Positions 1 through 11,593 of a stretch of DNA of 64,000 nucleotides are shown in pieces; position 1 is the stretch's first letter, and each line of letters begins with the position of its first letter. The notes under the pieces were generated by a model. The model worked only from the letters and a program-made list of their open reading frames with translations. It searched no databases and was not told the origin of the DNA. The translations under genes and the position numbers were made by a program. Origin of the DNA: Byssochlamys sp. IMV 00236 (taxonomy: Eukaryota; Ascomycota; Eurotiomycetes; Eurotiales; Thermoascaceae); NCBI GenBank assembly GCA_001931875.2, contig MSJH02000712.1, positions 1-64,000 of the forward strand, read 5' to 3'.

Positions 1-824
1 TGCAAATATCAACTTCATGATTAGCTACTTCAGTAGTTATCGGCGCATCCTTCCCAACCCCTCAAACCGCCCTTTTTTCTCGTTACGTTACTTTCGTGTC
101 TCACACCTGTGCCATATCCCGGAGGCCGACGGAAGCACAGGGATCTCCAAGACTAGACTGCTTCACAAAGTTCACATTATTAGAGAGATTCTTCTGATCT
201 GGAACTTGGTTTCATTTCCTGCATGGTAAACTCTACACCACAATAGGTATGAGGAGGCGGAAGGCGGCACCCACCGAGTACGGGCCAGGAGAACTCCGGG
301 CGGATGGGTTGCAATAAGAATATTCTATTGGCAAGCTTATTGTGCGTTCGAACTTCGAATGGACCTCAAACATATCTACGTTACCTCACTGGGACTAAAC
401 AGATTCGATGATCATCCCCCGGCGAAAATCTCTTTCTCCAGGACTTGACCGTTCCGGGTTATTATTGGAACAATAACCCCATCGGGTTCTAGAAATCTCG
501 CCATGCTACCGTGGAGAACGGCGTAAGTATGCGCCTAGAGTAGTTTTTTGCAGGCCTGGCGATGCTGACGCCATGGGGTCTCTTGCCTGTTCCTAGCGAT
601 CAGTCGTCGTCTCGAGGTGCGGCTGGCAAAAATTTTCTTTTTCTTGAAGATCCGTCAGAGATTTCCTGTGGTAGGTAGTCGCTGTACCGCTCTGCAAATT
701 TAGATAATAGAAAACAGGGAAATGCAATGGTTCTCATGACTGCTCACCATACAGGCTCTGCCGTGGTATTGGTGATATACACAGAACCCTAGTCGCTGGT
801 TCCCGCCACCTGCAGAAGAATCGG

Positions 825-846
825 ATGTATGTATGTATGTATGTAT
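825..846. repeat. ATGT microsatellite followed by inverted partner
   Basis: About five ATGT units are followed at once by a short CACATACATAC stretch that can pair with them as a hairpin. Simple intergenic repeat. Confidence 0.8.
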
Positions 847-2269
847 GCACATACATACAGTACGAAGATCTCTTCGTATGGAGAAATGGACTCTACTTAG
901 TGTCAGCCCTCTGATTTTCCTCCAGTGACAAGTTAACTTTATCTTTTTGCCGCGACTGCCGCTGGACCAACCCAATTCTCTCCAGGAGGTAAGTATAGAA
1001 GTTTAACCGTCCGATCTCATCTATCAACAGATCCCCTGCAATGACGGAAACGATCCCTGTGAATAATATCGAGTAATCCCCGACCTTGTCCGAGATCCTA
1101 GACTCGGTACCTGGATTATACTTCCGAGATCGTGAAGCTGACGGACCGGCCCCTCGTGCTCCACGCGGCGGCAGTCCCGCTGGGTCTGATCTGATCTCCA
1201 CTTGGAGACCGTTCATCTTCATTCACATTCACCCCAGAGTAAGTACCTAAGTAGAAGAAGATCGAGAGCGTCAAGATATCCAAGTACTCCGTACGAAACG
1301 CAGTCACTGTGAGATCCGGGAACATACTCGACCAACGGCAGAGTTTCTGATCATTCTGCGCGAACGACCTGCTTGGCAAGGATCCCATGAGCGGTTCTTC
1401 GCGCAGGGGCCGTTCGGGGACGATATTACTATCGAGGCACCGCGGTTTGACGCTATCTACCGTGGTAAGTAGCCTGCCCAATAGAGGATCCATGGGATGT
1501 CACTAGAGTACTGTAGTATGTAGTAACTTAGGTATCAGTGAGATCATATGGTACTAGTAGTACTCTGTTGATGACGAGAAGCATCTATAAGAAGCAAATT
1601 TGCCCATCTGTGGGCCACAGCAGATCTAGTTAGTCGAATGTTTCAAGATGCGGACTATCTAAATCAGAAGTGTGCCCGATAGAAAAGTTTTCTACCAACG
1701 TTCTGACGGCCTTCTATGCAGTATGATATGCACCCGCTGCTAGCTTTCTTTTTTTTTTTTCTTCTCGTCTTTTCTTTTTCTTTTTCTGGCCTTTGCCCCT
1801 CTCCTCCCCAGGTTTCTGCCGTGGTGTTGTCTCCACACTACTTAGTTATCCGTGCCGTCTTTTGCGTCCGTGGTTTGGCTCCGGCTGAGATGATCAGATA
1901 GGGAGCGGACTCGATCTCTGTTTTACATCTGACGCAGTATCCTTACTTAACTCGCTTCCAATAATAATCATTAAATCATCATAAACCCCTCCCTGGTGTA
2001 ACGACACGAACTCTTCTGGCGATATGGTTCCAATAGACTGTATCGCTGTCGGCCCAAGCCGTTGATGGTCTCTGCATTTCTACTTACTTAGCTCGCGAAC
2101 ACTCGAGCACGATCCTCCTACTTAATCATACTTAACTTAGTTAACTAACGCACGTAAAATAAAAATCACTTAACTACTTACTTACTTACTCGTTCTCGAG
2201 ATTGCCCGTCGCAAGCCCCACCTCGATCAGCAGCTCTCATCAGCATCAGCATCGCCCAGCTAAGTAGCT

Positions 2270-2311
2270 AATTAACATTAACTAACCAACTAACCAACTA
2301 ACCAACTAACT
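2270..2311. repeat. ACTAACCA-type tandem repeat in the regulator leader
   Basis: Imperfect tandem units of AACTAACC type in the pyrimidine/adenine-rich leader of the C2H2 regulator. Further ACTTACTT units lie just upstream at about 2165-2190. Confidence 0.75.
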
Positions 2312-2999
2312 ATTCATCCTCCTCCTTTCTTTTTGTTCTTCTCCCATCGCCATCCTCTTGTTGGATCCGGACGACGCGGAGGATCACAAGTCCATCTCTG
2401 GCCGTTCAACTTTCCCTCCAGCAGAAAGGCGTCCAATCAGCCGGTCTCCCCTGGTCGACGCCTTTGCGATTCGTTCCACGAACCATCATGGCCATCCCGT
2501 AAGCGTCACGGCCGTCTTGCAATATCCCTCTGGCCCTTCTTTTTGCTTTCTTTTTTTCTTTCTTTTTTTCTTCTCATCTCGGGCATCCTGCTCCGCCTGC
2601 TGCTGCTGCTGCTGATCAGCCCCGCGGAGTCGTTCCCTACCAGTCGCTGCCTGCCGACTTGCAAATCAACACAACAATCTTCCAGCCATTCCTCTCTTCC
2701 GCACGGAAGATTGAAAGTGTCCCGTGGCCCGCTTCTGCTCGTTCGATGTTACAGATGGAATCCAAAGTGATATTAACCGGCCCAGCGCGACATTGGCAAA
2801 TCCACTCGCAGCGGTTACTGTCGTTTACCTCTTATCGTATTCTCAGGAAAACGGGTGGGTTCGGAATATACCAGTAGAATCCCCCGGTGACCTTAGAAGG
2901 CTACTCCTATCCAAAGTGCAGCGCCTTCTGTTTGGCAGTATCTCCCAGCGTCTCATCCCAAGGAGGAGTGTCCAGGAGATGACCTTTTCTGCCGTTGGA

Positions 3000-5900
3000 A
3001 TGGCCAAAGGAGAACAACGGGCAGATCGAGGATCCCGGCGACAGCGTGATACGAATGGCAATACACAAATGGCCCGGGATGCTGACACTGACCCCGCGGA
3101 TAGCGGATCGACCAAGAAACGAAAAAGGACAATCCCAACCGATAAGAAGTTTGAGTGTAAACATGAGGGATGCGGGAAAAGCTACTCCAGAGCGGAGCAT
3201 TTGTACCGTCATCAACTCAACCGTATGCCCACTGACGACTGAGAGTCACCACCAAAGCGAGAAAGAATTCGGCTGACGCTTCGCAATCCAGACACTCCCA
3301 AGCAAATCTATCGATGTGATTTCCCAGACTGTCATCGGTCGTTTGTGCGACAAGATCTCTGTGTCCGCCATCGGGAGCGACATACAACGAACGGATCGCA
3401 ACTGCAAAGACGAGACAGCTTCGCGCAGACGGCCAGTCATCTCCCGGCAGTACCTCCATCACCGGCTCTCGATGAAGGCATCTCTTGTACTTCAACCGCT
3501 ACTGTAGCTCCGACGGCAGACAACTATGTAGCATCCGGACCATCGCAACCGTCGTTCCTGGCGGACACTTCTGTCAGTCCCGGAATCAGTCATCCAAACC
3601 GTCCGGCGACCCGAACTAGTTATCGAACGACGGGATCGGCTATCTCTGGATCAGTGGAATCTTCGTATCCTCCTCTGACCCCTCAAACAGGATATGGAAG
3701 CTCTGATTTGAGTGCTAAGCGATCGAACAGCGCCAGCACGTATTCCATGAATTCTCCCAAGGTGCACCCTACCACCTCGTATAGTCCCCCAAATCCATCC
3801 GCCAAGTATAGGTCAATGGGCACTTCCGCTTACCATGGCGCCGCGTTCAGTCCCAGTCAGCTACAGCAACGTTCCGAGTCAGCGAGAGTGATGGGTCAGG
3901 ATCAGACGTTAACAGCTTCTTCCGAGTCTACAGGTACTACCTTTCCAAATATAATCTCTGTGGACACGACCACATACGTCTCTCACCAGCGCCCACCTGG
4001 GTACTCGACGCCGGGTCTAGCATCGCCCGCAAGTGCATCGTATGGAGCGGCTGGACTAAGCAGTTTCGATCCGGTCACCGGCATTGTGGCGCCTGATCCT
4101 AGTGCTGCGGAACATGCGTTTGATCCTACGGGATCTTTTGCCTACCCGGTCTTTGGAGGGGAAACGTATAATAGGTCTCCCTTTGCCATGGCGGATGACT
4201 TTGCAGCTTGGCTTTTCAACGGATCTGCGACAAATCTATCTCCCGTCACATATACGGCCCCATCAGGAGTCATACCTGGATATTCGGATCCAACGCAGTT
4301 TCAGAATTCCTACCGTATCAATGATACCGCGTACAGCAACTATCTCACAAGCGTGATCCCGCAGCATCCCATGAGTGTCACGAGCATATTGGATTCTGGA
4401 CCTCCCCAGGCGATCATGTCTGAGGAGAAACGGCAGGAACTGCTGCACCTAATGATCACGCGTTTCAACGAACCCGCTCACTCAGCCGTGAGTAAACGGA
4501 AAGATGCTCTGCTGGAAGGTAATATGGATGAAGACGGCCACGTTCTAAGTCTTCGAATGATGCAGACATATATCGGTTCTTACTGGTACCACCTGCATCC
4601 ACAACTACCAATTCTACATCGACCGACTTTCACCGCTGACACCACACCCACTCTCCTCCTCCTGGCAGTCATGGCGATCGGAGCATCAACGCTGGATAAA
4701 GCGCACGGTGCAGAAGTCACAGAGGCTGCGGCAGACTTGGCAAACTTTATAGCCTGGCATCTGCGGTGGGAGATCTTTATGGATGGAGACTTCAGACCCC
4801 CAGCTAAGTTGTGGGTGTTTCAGACGTTGCTGCTTCTCGAGATATACGAAAAGATGTTTTCGACCCGGGCACTGCATGAACGGGCCCACATCCACCACGA
4901 CACCACCTTGACGCTGATGCGACGAGGTAGCTCTCTTATCGGAAGGTCAGCCTTTGATTCCCCATCCAGTGCAAGAGAGGAACGTCAGGGCCGTTCCGGG
5001 ACTGGATCTACACCGGTATCTGAAGATGGACCCGAAGAGTCTTGGGCGCACTGGATCAAGGCAGAAGCAACGCGCAGAGTGGCTTTTGCAGCATTTGTTC
5101 TGGACTCAACCCATGCCGCTATGTTTGGACATTCCGCTAAGATGGTCGCCCATGAGATGCGTCTGCCTCTACCATGTGACGAAGCCTTGTGGTCAGCCAC
5201 GAGTGCTGCTGAAGTGGCACGGATGCAATCGAGCCTCAATGCGAACGGGGTGAAACCGACGATGTTTCTGGACGGACTCAAAAAGACGCTTAACGGGCAG
5301 ACGGTGCGGACCAACCCCTTTGGACGGACGATTATCATGGCCGGACTGCTGAGCGTCAGCTGGCATATGAATCAACGAGACCTGCAGGTCAGCTCCCTCG
5401 GCGTTACCCAAGCGTTAGGAGGCCGAGACAAATGGCGATCGTCTCTCTTGCGGGCATTCGACCATTGGAGACATGACTTCGACCAAGCGCTTGCCCAGAC
5501 AGCGCCCACAGCTGCCTTGAACGCATATGGGCAACGGTTTCCGATGGACGATGAAAACACATTCGAAGCTCGTACCGTGCTCCACCATCTCGCCCACATG
5601 GCATCCCACGTGGACATTGTGGACTGTCAGATCTTTGCGGGAGCTGGACGGCTGCTTGGGCGGTCCATTACTCCAAAGGATTACAGCACCGCGCGGGAAA
5701 AGATGACGGAGCGATGGGCGTCAAAGGCGTCAGCACGGGATGCGACCTTTTACGCGTTGAAGTTCCTCTCTCAATGTCTTTTGACGGAGGAGTGCTATTC
5801 TGCGCGGGAGGATTTCCTGCTTAATCGGCCATGGGTGCTCTATTTTGCCGGGCTGGTGGTGTGGTGCTACGGATATGCGCTCGATGGGCCATTGGCGTCG

Positions 5901-6143
5901 TCGACAATGCTAGCGACCCCGGATGCTCAGCGACGGGACATGCGGGAGTTCCTCGAGCGTGTGGGCGGCGTGCGCGAACCGAGTGATCTCGAGACGATCA
6001 AAGGTCGTAATCGATGCCTCGGTTTACTGATGACCCTGCGCGAGACATTTCAGCATACTCGATGGGAACTTTTACACGAAGCAGCCAATCTGCTGGACAG
6101 CTGCATCGAGAAGCTGCAGATGGCGTCCGCGGGAAAGCCGTAG
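3000..6143 (+). CDS. C2H2 zinc finger regulator with fungal_trans-like region
   Basis: Predicted sequence-specific nuclear regulator of 1024 aa. Exon 1 is 3000-3222, intron 3223-3291 (gtatgc...cag, branch-like gctgac), exon 2 is 3292-6143. Two adjacent C2H2 fingers are visible: C53-C58-H71-H75 and C83-C88-H101-H105. The H75 codon is assembled across the splice junction, which fixes the intron. A long Ser/Thr/Pro/Tyr-rich low-complexity middle follows. From about residue 500 a helical region begins with a WYHLHPQLPILHRPTF motif, typical of the fungal-specific transcription factor domain (PF04082) found in C2H2-plus-fungal_trans regulators. The start is the ATG before AKGEQ; an in-frame ATG at 2979 is an alternative. 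Target genes cannot be inferred from neighbours. Confidence 0.88.
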
Positions 6144-7326
6144 CAGGGATGGTTTCCCTGCTTGTAACAATTCTCTGATGGAGCTTGGGCGTATCGATGG
6201 GATATATCAGGTATTGGATTGGAATTGAGCGATGGAATGGAAGCATGTGACTTCGAGGAGCTCAGTTTTTTTTTTTTTTTTCTTGTGATAACAGATGGGA
6301 TATATTGCTGTTTGTTGATACCTTGCCTCTATCTATGTGTATATATATATACCAGGACTGCGAGTGTCTGTGCATATCCGTGTTCTATCTAGACTTCTGT
6401 GCCATCTAAGCGGGCATCGTATAAGTATAGGAGGAATCTATTGATGCCTTGCCCGTTTATTCACAGATTATAAGTCTTCAGCCAGATCCCATTCTTCCTA
6501 CTGCGGTGATATCTCAGTCTTGACCATTTGCGGGAGAGACAGGATCCGTCAGGAGGGTCCATTGGCCGCCATAATGAAATCAGACCCCGGGGACACTCAT
6601 TCTATTCTAGGATGTCAAGTTAGTGCCGATCGTGAGGGAGAATAAGCAGTGTTGGCGTGGTGGAGACTGAGATGGTTACCACAACAACCAGCCAGCGCCA
6701 AACAAGAGCCAACCTGACGCTGGGACCTCCTGGTGACTCTTCCCCAGAAACAAGACACATTCCTCCTGTTCTCCCTCATTCACCTCTATCTATCTCATTT
6801 GCTCAGCGTCGTTGTTCTCGTCGCCCGTCTTGCTTCTCCCTGTGCAAATTTCCCGATCTGAATTGAATTCCGGCCCGTTCAGTCCGTCATGGTACGTTTT
6901 CTCTGGCATGTTTCTGCTGTTGCTGAGCCCCCTGTTGGTGGTTGGATGAATATGGTTGGTCTCTCGGAGGATTCGCTTGGGTTGGCTTTTCTGGTACGGC
7001 GACTGGGAGGCCAGAACGAGCCGGGGACGGGCTGAGCAGCCTCAACACGGGCAGTGTTGATGTTGCCCTTCCCTTTCCCTTCCATCCGCTGTCAACTCTC
7101 TCATATCAATCAATCAATCCATTCTGCTCCCATCAGCTTCATCAGCTTCCATCCCACTTTCTGGATACTACCCCTCCCCAGGACTCCATCATCCCGCGAG
7201 AGACCAACCGTCGCATTCCTCATCACTTTCCCTTTCCTATCCCCTTCCCTTGTTTCGCCGCGCAGATAAAGAAACAAACACGTTCATTCTTCTGTTCCGC
7301 GGAACCCAATCCATCCAGCAGACAAC
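6144..7326. other. Intergenic region; 3' end of regulator and promoter of light chain
   Basis: It holds a T16 run at about 6266-6281, a short TATATA run near 6340-6350 and CT-rich sequence before the light-chain start. An ATG at 6889-6891 is followed directly by gtacgt, a good donor. This suggests a 5' intron running towards about 7318-7333. No other gene is supported. Confidence 0.5.
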
Positions 7327-7969
7327 ATGGAGAACTCACAACGCGACCAGGCCTCGACTACCAACTACAAGGAGGCCTTCTCCCTCTTCGACAAGCGCGG
7401 CAACGGCCGTGTCTCCCTCGAATCTCTGGGTGACCTGCTCCGTGCTTGCGGTCAGAACCCCACGCTGGCGGAGATCGCGGAGCTTGAGAAGGGACTGGGC
7501 AGTGACTGTGAGTAGATGTCGAGAGAGTAGAAGACATCCGGGAAATCGATATGGAAGCTAACAGCTCTTTTGCCACACTAGTCGACTTCGAATCCTTCTC
7601 CAAAGTCCTCAACCGTCCCGGTGGTTTCCGCGACCCTGGCGAGCCCGAGGAATACTGCCGTGGTTTCCAGGTCTTTGACAAGGACCTGACGGGCTTCATT
7701 GGAGTCGGCCAGCTGCGTTACAGTAGGTAGTCCCTGGGATCGAACCATATAGACGATGAGTGGATAGCGGCTGACGTTTCGTTTGCAGTCTTGACGAATC
7801 TGGGCGAGAAGATGAGCGATGAAGAAGTCGACGAGCTGCTCAAGGCGGTTGACACCAGCTCGGGCGAGATCAACTACACCGGTATGTGTCCATGTCGTGG
7901 AATAATCTGTTCGTTTTGGATCATGTGTTGACTTCCGCAGAACTCGTCCGCACCATCCTCGCCAACTAA
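7327..7969 (+). CDS. cdc4: Myosin essential light chain, Cdc4 type (EF-hand)
   Basis: Light chain expected to bind the IQ motifs of class II and V myosins and to act in the contractile ring at septation. Four exons: 7327-7507, 7582-7722, 7789-7881 and 7941-7969, joined by GT...AG introns that restore a continuous calmodulin-like protein of about 147 aa. Diagnostic stretches are FSLFDKRGNGRV, LRACGQNPTLAEI, NRPGGF, PEEYCRGFQVFDKD and a terminus ending RTILAN. These match fission yeast Cdc4 and budding yeast Mlc1 closely in order and spacing. EF-hand loops are degenerate; loop 1 lacks the acidic residue at position 12, as expected for a light chain that does not depend on calcium. The ATG before ENSQRD is chosen; an upstream ATG at 6889 could give an alternative first exon. 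Confidence 0.93.
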
Positions 7970-8428
7970 ACACTCTACGATACCCGCGCTTTTCTTGTCA
8001 CGATGCACGATGCTTTTCTCCCGCGATTTATGTTTCTTAGCTCCTTACCCCACGAGCCGGGCGTGGCACTCCGCCGGAAGTCGTGATCTCACGGCCAGCG
8101 GCCCGCCCGGTCGCATCCTTGTCTAGAGTCGTAGGCGTCAATCGGACTGTGGACGGTGGTTTTTCAATGGATGCTGGTCATTGCATGCGTTGGCTTCCTT
8201 ATATGTAGTACAGAGTAGGCAATCGAAGTATTATATCCAGTCATGTATGTACATTACTGGTGGCCGGGCTAACATCGGCCTAATCCGCGTTCAATAAATA
8301 CCTAACTATCTATACACATCAATGCCACCGATGGAAGGAGTAATATCCTTTCTCCTGTTCTGTCGCCCAATGCGACAAGTAGTTCATAATGATAATATCA
8401 TCTAACGTCCGCCCAAATCGGCAGGATC
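7970..8428. other. Convergent 3' intergenic region
   Basis: Lies between the stop of the light chain and the stop of the minus-strand STEEP1-like gene. AATAAA at 8293-8298 may serve as plus-strand polyadenylation signal. Nothing else seen. Confidence 0.5.
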
Positions 8429-9172
8429 TCATCGCTCCCCCTTCAACCAAGCCCTCCACTCCCGATCGCTCTCCAACTTCAACTCCACATCCTCCGCATT
8501 GACATCCAACTGCTCCGTCCGCACCAGGCTCCCAGGCAGGAGATACACCACCTTCGCCTCGTCATCGTCCCCCTTCTTCTCACCCTCTTCCCTCCCTCCA
8601 TCACTCTTTGCATCTGCAGCACCCCCTTGACCTTTCCGCTGTCTAAAATGCACATTATCCAAAAAATACCCAATCACGACCCGACACCGACCACAACGTA
8701 GTAAAAGCCGTTTCTCGAACCCATCCGCACGACGGATAATAGTATGTTTCCGATCCGGAAGGAGAGTTGAGAGAAGGATCGTGTAATTTGTCTCTTTCCC
8801 GCCCCCGTTCGCTTCGGACTCAGAATCCGATCCTTCACCATCTCCCGATGGAGACGAGATTGGTAGGATGAATGCCGCGTCTTGAGCGGGTTCGCGCCGT
8901 CGATGAAGGAGGGATATGTCTCGCGTTGTGGCGAGGAGGAGGTGACTGCAGAAGCGGCAGTGGTGGGTGTGAATTTGTTTTCGAGGACGGTGGGGACGAG
9001 AGGGGGTGGTGTCGGGTTGGTTTTGGTCTGAGTCTGAGGGTTTTGGTTCGTGGGATGGAGATTGAGATTGAGATTGAGAGGGGGAGAGGGTTCTTTCTGT
9101 CGAATCTTGTGTGATGGTATTTGTTGTCGTGGTTGTTGTAGACTCTGTGCGTTCGGGTTCTGTCGAGGTCAT
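8429..9172 (-). CDS. STEEP1-like (UPF0428) protein
   Basis: Intronless, 247 aa. The first 65 residues are Ser/Thr/Gln/Pro-rich and look disordered. The core carries two CxxC pairs, C72/C75 (HHCRFCSHLLL) and C160/C163 (LRCGRCRVVIGYF), which could hold a metal ion. It ends with a VVYLLPGSLVRTEQLD motif followed by an acidic tail. This order of elements matches the eukaryotic STEEP1/CXorf56 family. The human member aids ER exit of STING. Fungi have no recognised STING, so the role here must be another one and is unknown. An acidic insert of GGGREEGEKKGDDDE type separates the second CxxC from the C-terminal motif. Family assignment is from memory of the motif pattern. Confidence 0.75.
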   Translation of the reverse strand: MTSTEPERTESTTTTTTNTITQDSTERTLSPSQSQSQSPSHEPKPSDSDQNQPDTTPSRPHRPRKQIHTHHCRFCSHLLLATTRDISLLHRRREPAQDAAFILPISSPSGDGEGSDSESEANGGGKETNYTILLSTLLPDRKHTIIRRADGFEKRLLLRCGRCRVVIGYFLDNVHFRQRKGQGGAADAKSDGGREEGEKKGDDDEAKVVYLLPGSLVRTEQLDVNAEDVELKLESDREWRAWLKGER

Positions 9173-9979
9173 TGTGGCCAGCGATGATCGCGTAGGAGCG
9201 CGACTCTCTTGGAAGTATTCGTGGATAGAGTGATTAGGTTGTTCTTGAGGCTTGTGCTGCTTCTTCGTTTGTTGCGATGGAGGTCTTGTTCGGGTTGAAG
9301 CTTGCGTAGGTACCTAAAGTAACAGCTGCGAGATCGCGGTGGCGGTCGATCTGGACTCCGCGGGGGAGGATATTTTCTCTTGCTTGTTTTTATTTGAGAG
9401 AAGAAGTAGTTAAAACTGTGCTGGTCGTTTTTGTGTATATGCCAGTTCTCGAATTCAGAGTGAAGAATGCTGGATAAATCTAGCTGCGATGCGATGCGAA
9501 GAAATCGGGGAAGATTGGATCGGGAGAGGCCGATTTGGATTTAGAAGTACTGTTGCTGTTTTGGCTTATCGAATTGATAAACTAACCTTACTTAGTCTAG
9601 GTGCTTAAGGTTCGTGCACGGACAGTATGTACTTTTTGTAAATGAATATGGGTTTCGATGAAAGGGAAGGTTTCTCTGTGCTTATTGAGAATGTGATTAT
9701 TTGGATCTGTTCTGCTACATATTGGGTATATTGATTCTTTGGTTTAATGGAGTATCAACTTAGCTCTCAACCTGTGATGTGTGATGGATCGGTTTTCCAG
9801 ACAGTCGAGTCCTTTCTGGATAGGCAGTGTCTAATGCTAGTGGGATATCGAGGTAAAAATGACAGACTTCAATTTATACACAGGAAAGAGATAGAAGTAG
9901 AAACAGAAAGGGAGAAAGAAAAGAAAAGAAAAGAAAGGGATCCTGGAAGGCATAACACCTTAACTACGCTCCACCAGCC
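9173..9979. other. Intergenic; promoter of STEEP1-like gene
   Basis: About 800 bp upstream of the STEEP1-like start and downstream of the YDEL gene. It is AT-leaning, with an A/G-rich GAAAAGAAAAG run at about 9910-9940. No gene supported. Confidence 0.45.
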
Positions 9980-11593
9980 TTACAGCTCATCATACCCATG
10001 CCCATGGTCTGGAGGAGGACGTCCAAAACCTCCCCAGTAATTCTTCCCCTGCGAGCCTGGCTCGTCGGGATCCTTGCAGCGAGGGTGCTCATAGTCCTCG
10101 ACGGTCCCCATCGGCCACATGGGAATCATGCAGAGCTCGTCGTACGCGCATCCCCGGCATTCTTTCCAGGTCGACCAGGAAAGGTAGTCGATTAGTTCTT
10201 GAAAGCTGTTGATGGCTGTTTTCAAGTCAATCGTGGTATCCAGCAGGGCAGTCGTTAGGGTAGAGCAGATCTTGTGGGAAATTGTTTCAACGGCCTGGCG
10301 AGCGACGGTGTTGTTGGGCGCGTCGTGCGGGATGAATTGTCCCGCGCAGCGGTCCGTAATATCAGCGCTGCTGCCTGCGTTGTAGTCGCTGTAGTCGATA
10401 AACGGGGCGAGTATGTTTTCGAGTTCCTCGCGAAGAGACTCTATCGTGGTGAAGTTTCCAGCGGCTAGGACTTGGAGATTGTCAGAGTATCGCGTCACAA
10501 TCATATCAGCAATCGACTGCCAGTCGAACGAGTGTCGAGGCGGATCGTATTTCATGACCATTTCGGTTAGATCCTGGCGTAAAGGCTCTAGCTCCTCTGT
10601 TGGAAGATGCTTGAGGCGCGGCAGGCTGGCATCTCCTGGGAACAGGTCAAGCGCGTAGGTATACGCCGTGACAAAGTGGTCATAATCCACGATGACACGA
10701 TGACCGCCAATGCTGTGATAACGTGCAGCAATCGCTTTGATCCAGGTATTATGACCCATCCTACCGGCCTTTGCCTTCATACCTGGGCTGTGTGGATGAC
10801 CCGGCTTTTGTCTAGACTTGCCATGAGCACGTTCTTCGAATCCTTTCGCCTGCGTGATCCGGACGACGTCTAGATCCCGCCCAAAGTTGCACAAGATGAT
10901 CTCAAATCCGGCCTCCATACGCAGAATACCGTCGATACGATCATCCCAAACTTCCTTTGCAATATTACATCCTTGGATGGCACGGTCTCGTTCTCCAGGT
11001 GGTCCTCCCGGTCCCCGTCCCTGGCCTTCACGTTCGGAGGAATCGACGCTATCATTGTAGAGGATCCGATCCTGCGAGTCCAATGTGCCTATGGAAGACT
11101 TCCCTGCTGACATTCCATCGACATACAATAGTCGTAGATCCTTAGCAGCTGCATAGGTATGTAGATATCCGGCCTTGGGCGTGTCGTCGTCGTCTGCCAG
11201 ACTCTCGAGTGGTCGCTGTGGAGGAGCAGCCCCATTTGGTGGAGGGCCGCGACGGCCTCCACGCCCCGGAGGGCCTCTTCCTCGTGGACGCGCAAAGCCC
11301 ATCGCATGCTCTGGCTCGAAGGCAAGCCATTCCGTACCATTCACAGGCTCCGAAGAGGATGTGCCGTGGTAGAACTGCGTCCCTTTTGGCACGGTGGCCA
11401 GGAAGAAAGACATTCCATTATGGTTGAGCGACGAGCCCCATTGTCTCATGGCAGAGTGGACGGCGTTGAAGATATGATTCGCATTTGGAAGAGTAGATCT
11501 ATTATCATCGCGTTCTGCTCCGGTCAGTGGTATAGCGGAGGCCAGACAGGCCAAGGCTGAGAAGATAACGAATCTTCGACGGCGAGAGCTCAT
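9980..11593 (-). CDS. Secretory-pathway protein of unknown function, C-terminal YDEL
   Basis: Intronless, 537 aa. The N-terminus SSRRRRFVIFSALACLASA is basic then hydrophobic, so a signal peptide cleaved near residue 20 is likely. The protein ends GHGYDEL, close to the HDEL/KDEL class of ER retrieval signals. Motifs FYHGT (74-78) and WLAFEPEHAMGFA (89-101) open the conserved region. A Gly/Pro/Arg-rich insert (about 102-130) precedes GYLHTYAAAKDLRLLYVDGMSAGK. The sequence resembles a widespread fungal family of secreted proteins with no known activity. N-glycosylation sequons (NRS, NGT, NDS, NFT, NNT) support entry into the secretory pathway. The YHGT element recalls the first motif of PARP-like ADP-ribosyltransferases, but this is speculation. 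Confidence 0.8.
   Translation of the reverse strand: MSSRRRRFVIFSALACLASAIPLTGAERDDNRSTLPNANHIFNAVHSAMRQWGSSLNHNGMSFFLATVPKGTQFYHGTSSSEPVNGTEWLAFEPEHAMGFARPRGRGPPGRGGRRGPPPNGAAPPQRPLESLADDDDTPKAGYLHTYAAAKDLRLLYVDGMSAGKSSIGTLDSQDRILYNDSVDSSEREGQGRGPGGPPGERDRAIQGCNIAKEVWDDRIDGILRMEAGFEIILCNFGRDLDVVRITQAKGFEERAHGKSRQKPGHPHSPGMKAKAGRMGHNTWIKAIAARYHSIGGHRVIVDYDHFVTAYTYALDLFPGDASLPRLKHLPTEELEPLRQDLTEMVMKYDPPRHSFDWQSIADMIVTRYSDNLQVLAAGNFTTIESLREELENILAPFIDYSDYNAGSSADITDRCAGQFIPHDAPNNTVARQAVETISHKICSTLTTALLDTTIDLKTAINSFQELIDYLSWSTWKECRGCAYDELCMIPMWPMGTVEDYEHPRCKDPDEPGSQGKNYWGGFGRPPPDHGHGYDEL

Larger units (their letters stand above)
1..2978. other. Long gene-poor leader upstream of the C2H2 regulator
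   Basis: No convincing gene is seen on either strand; the open frames are short, overlap one another and lack recognisable domains. The stretch from about 1740 to 2640 has long T- and CT-rich runs (1745-1790, 2530-2575) of the kind found near fungal transcription starts, plus several ACTTACTT and AACC arrays. It is most simply the promoter and long 5' leader of the regulator that starts near 3000. Several upstream ATGs, for example at 2488, could act as upstream ORFs. Confidence 0.5.
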
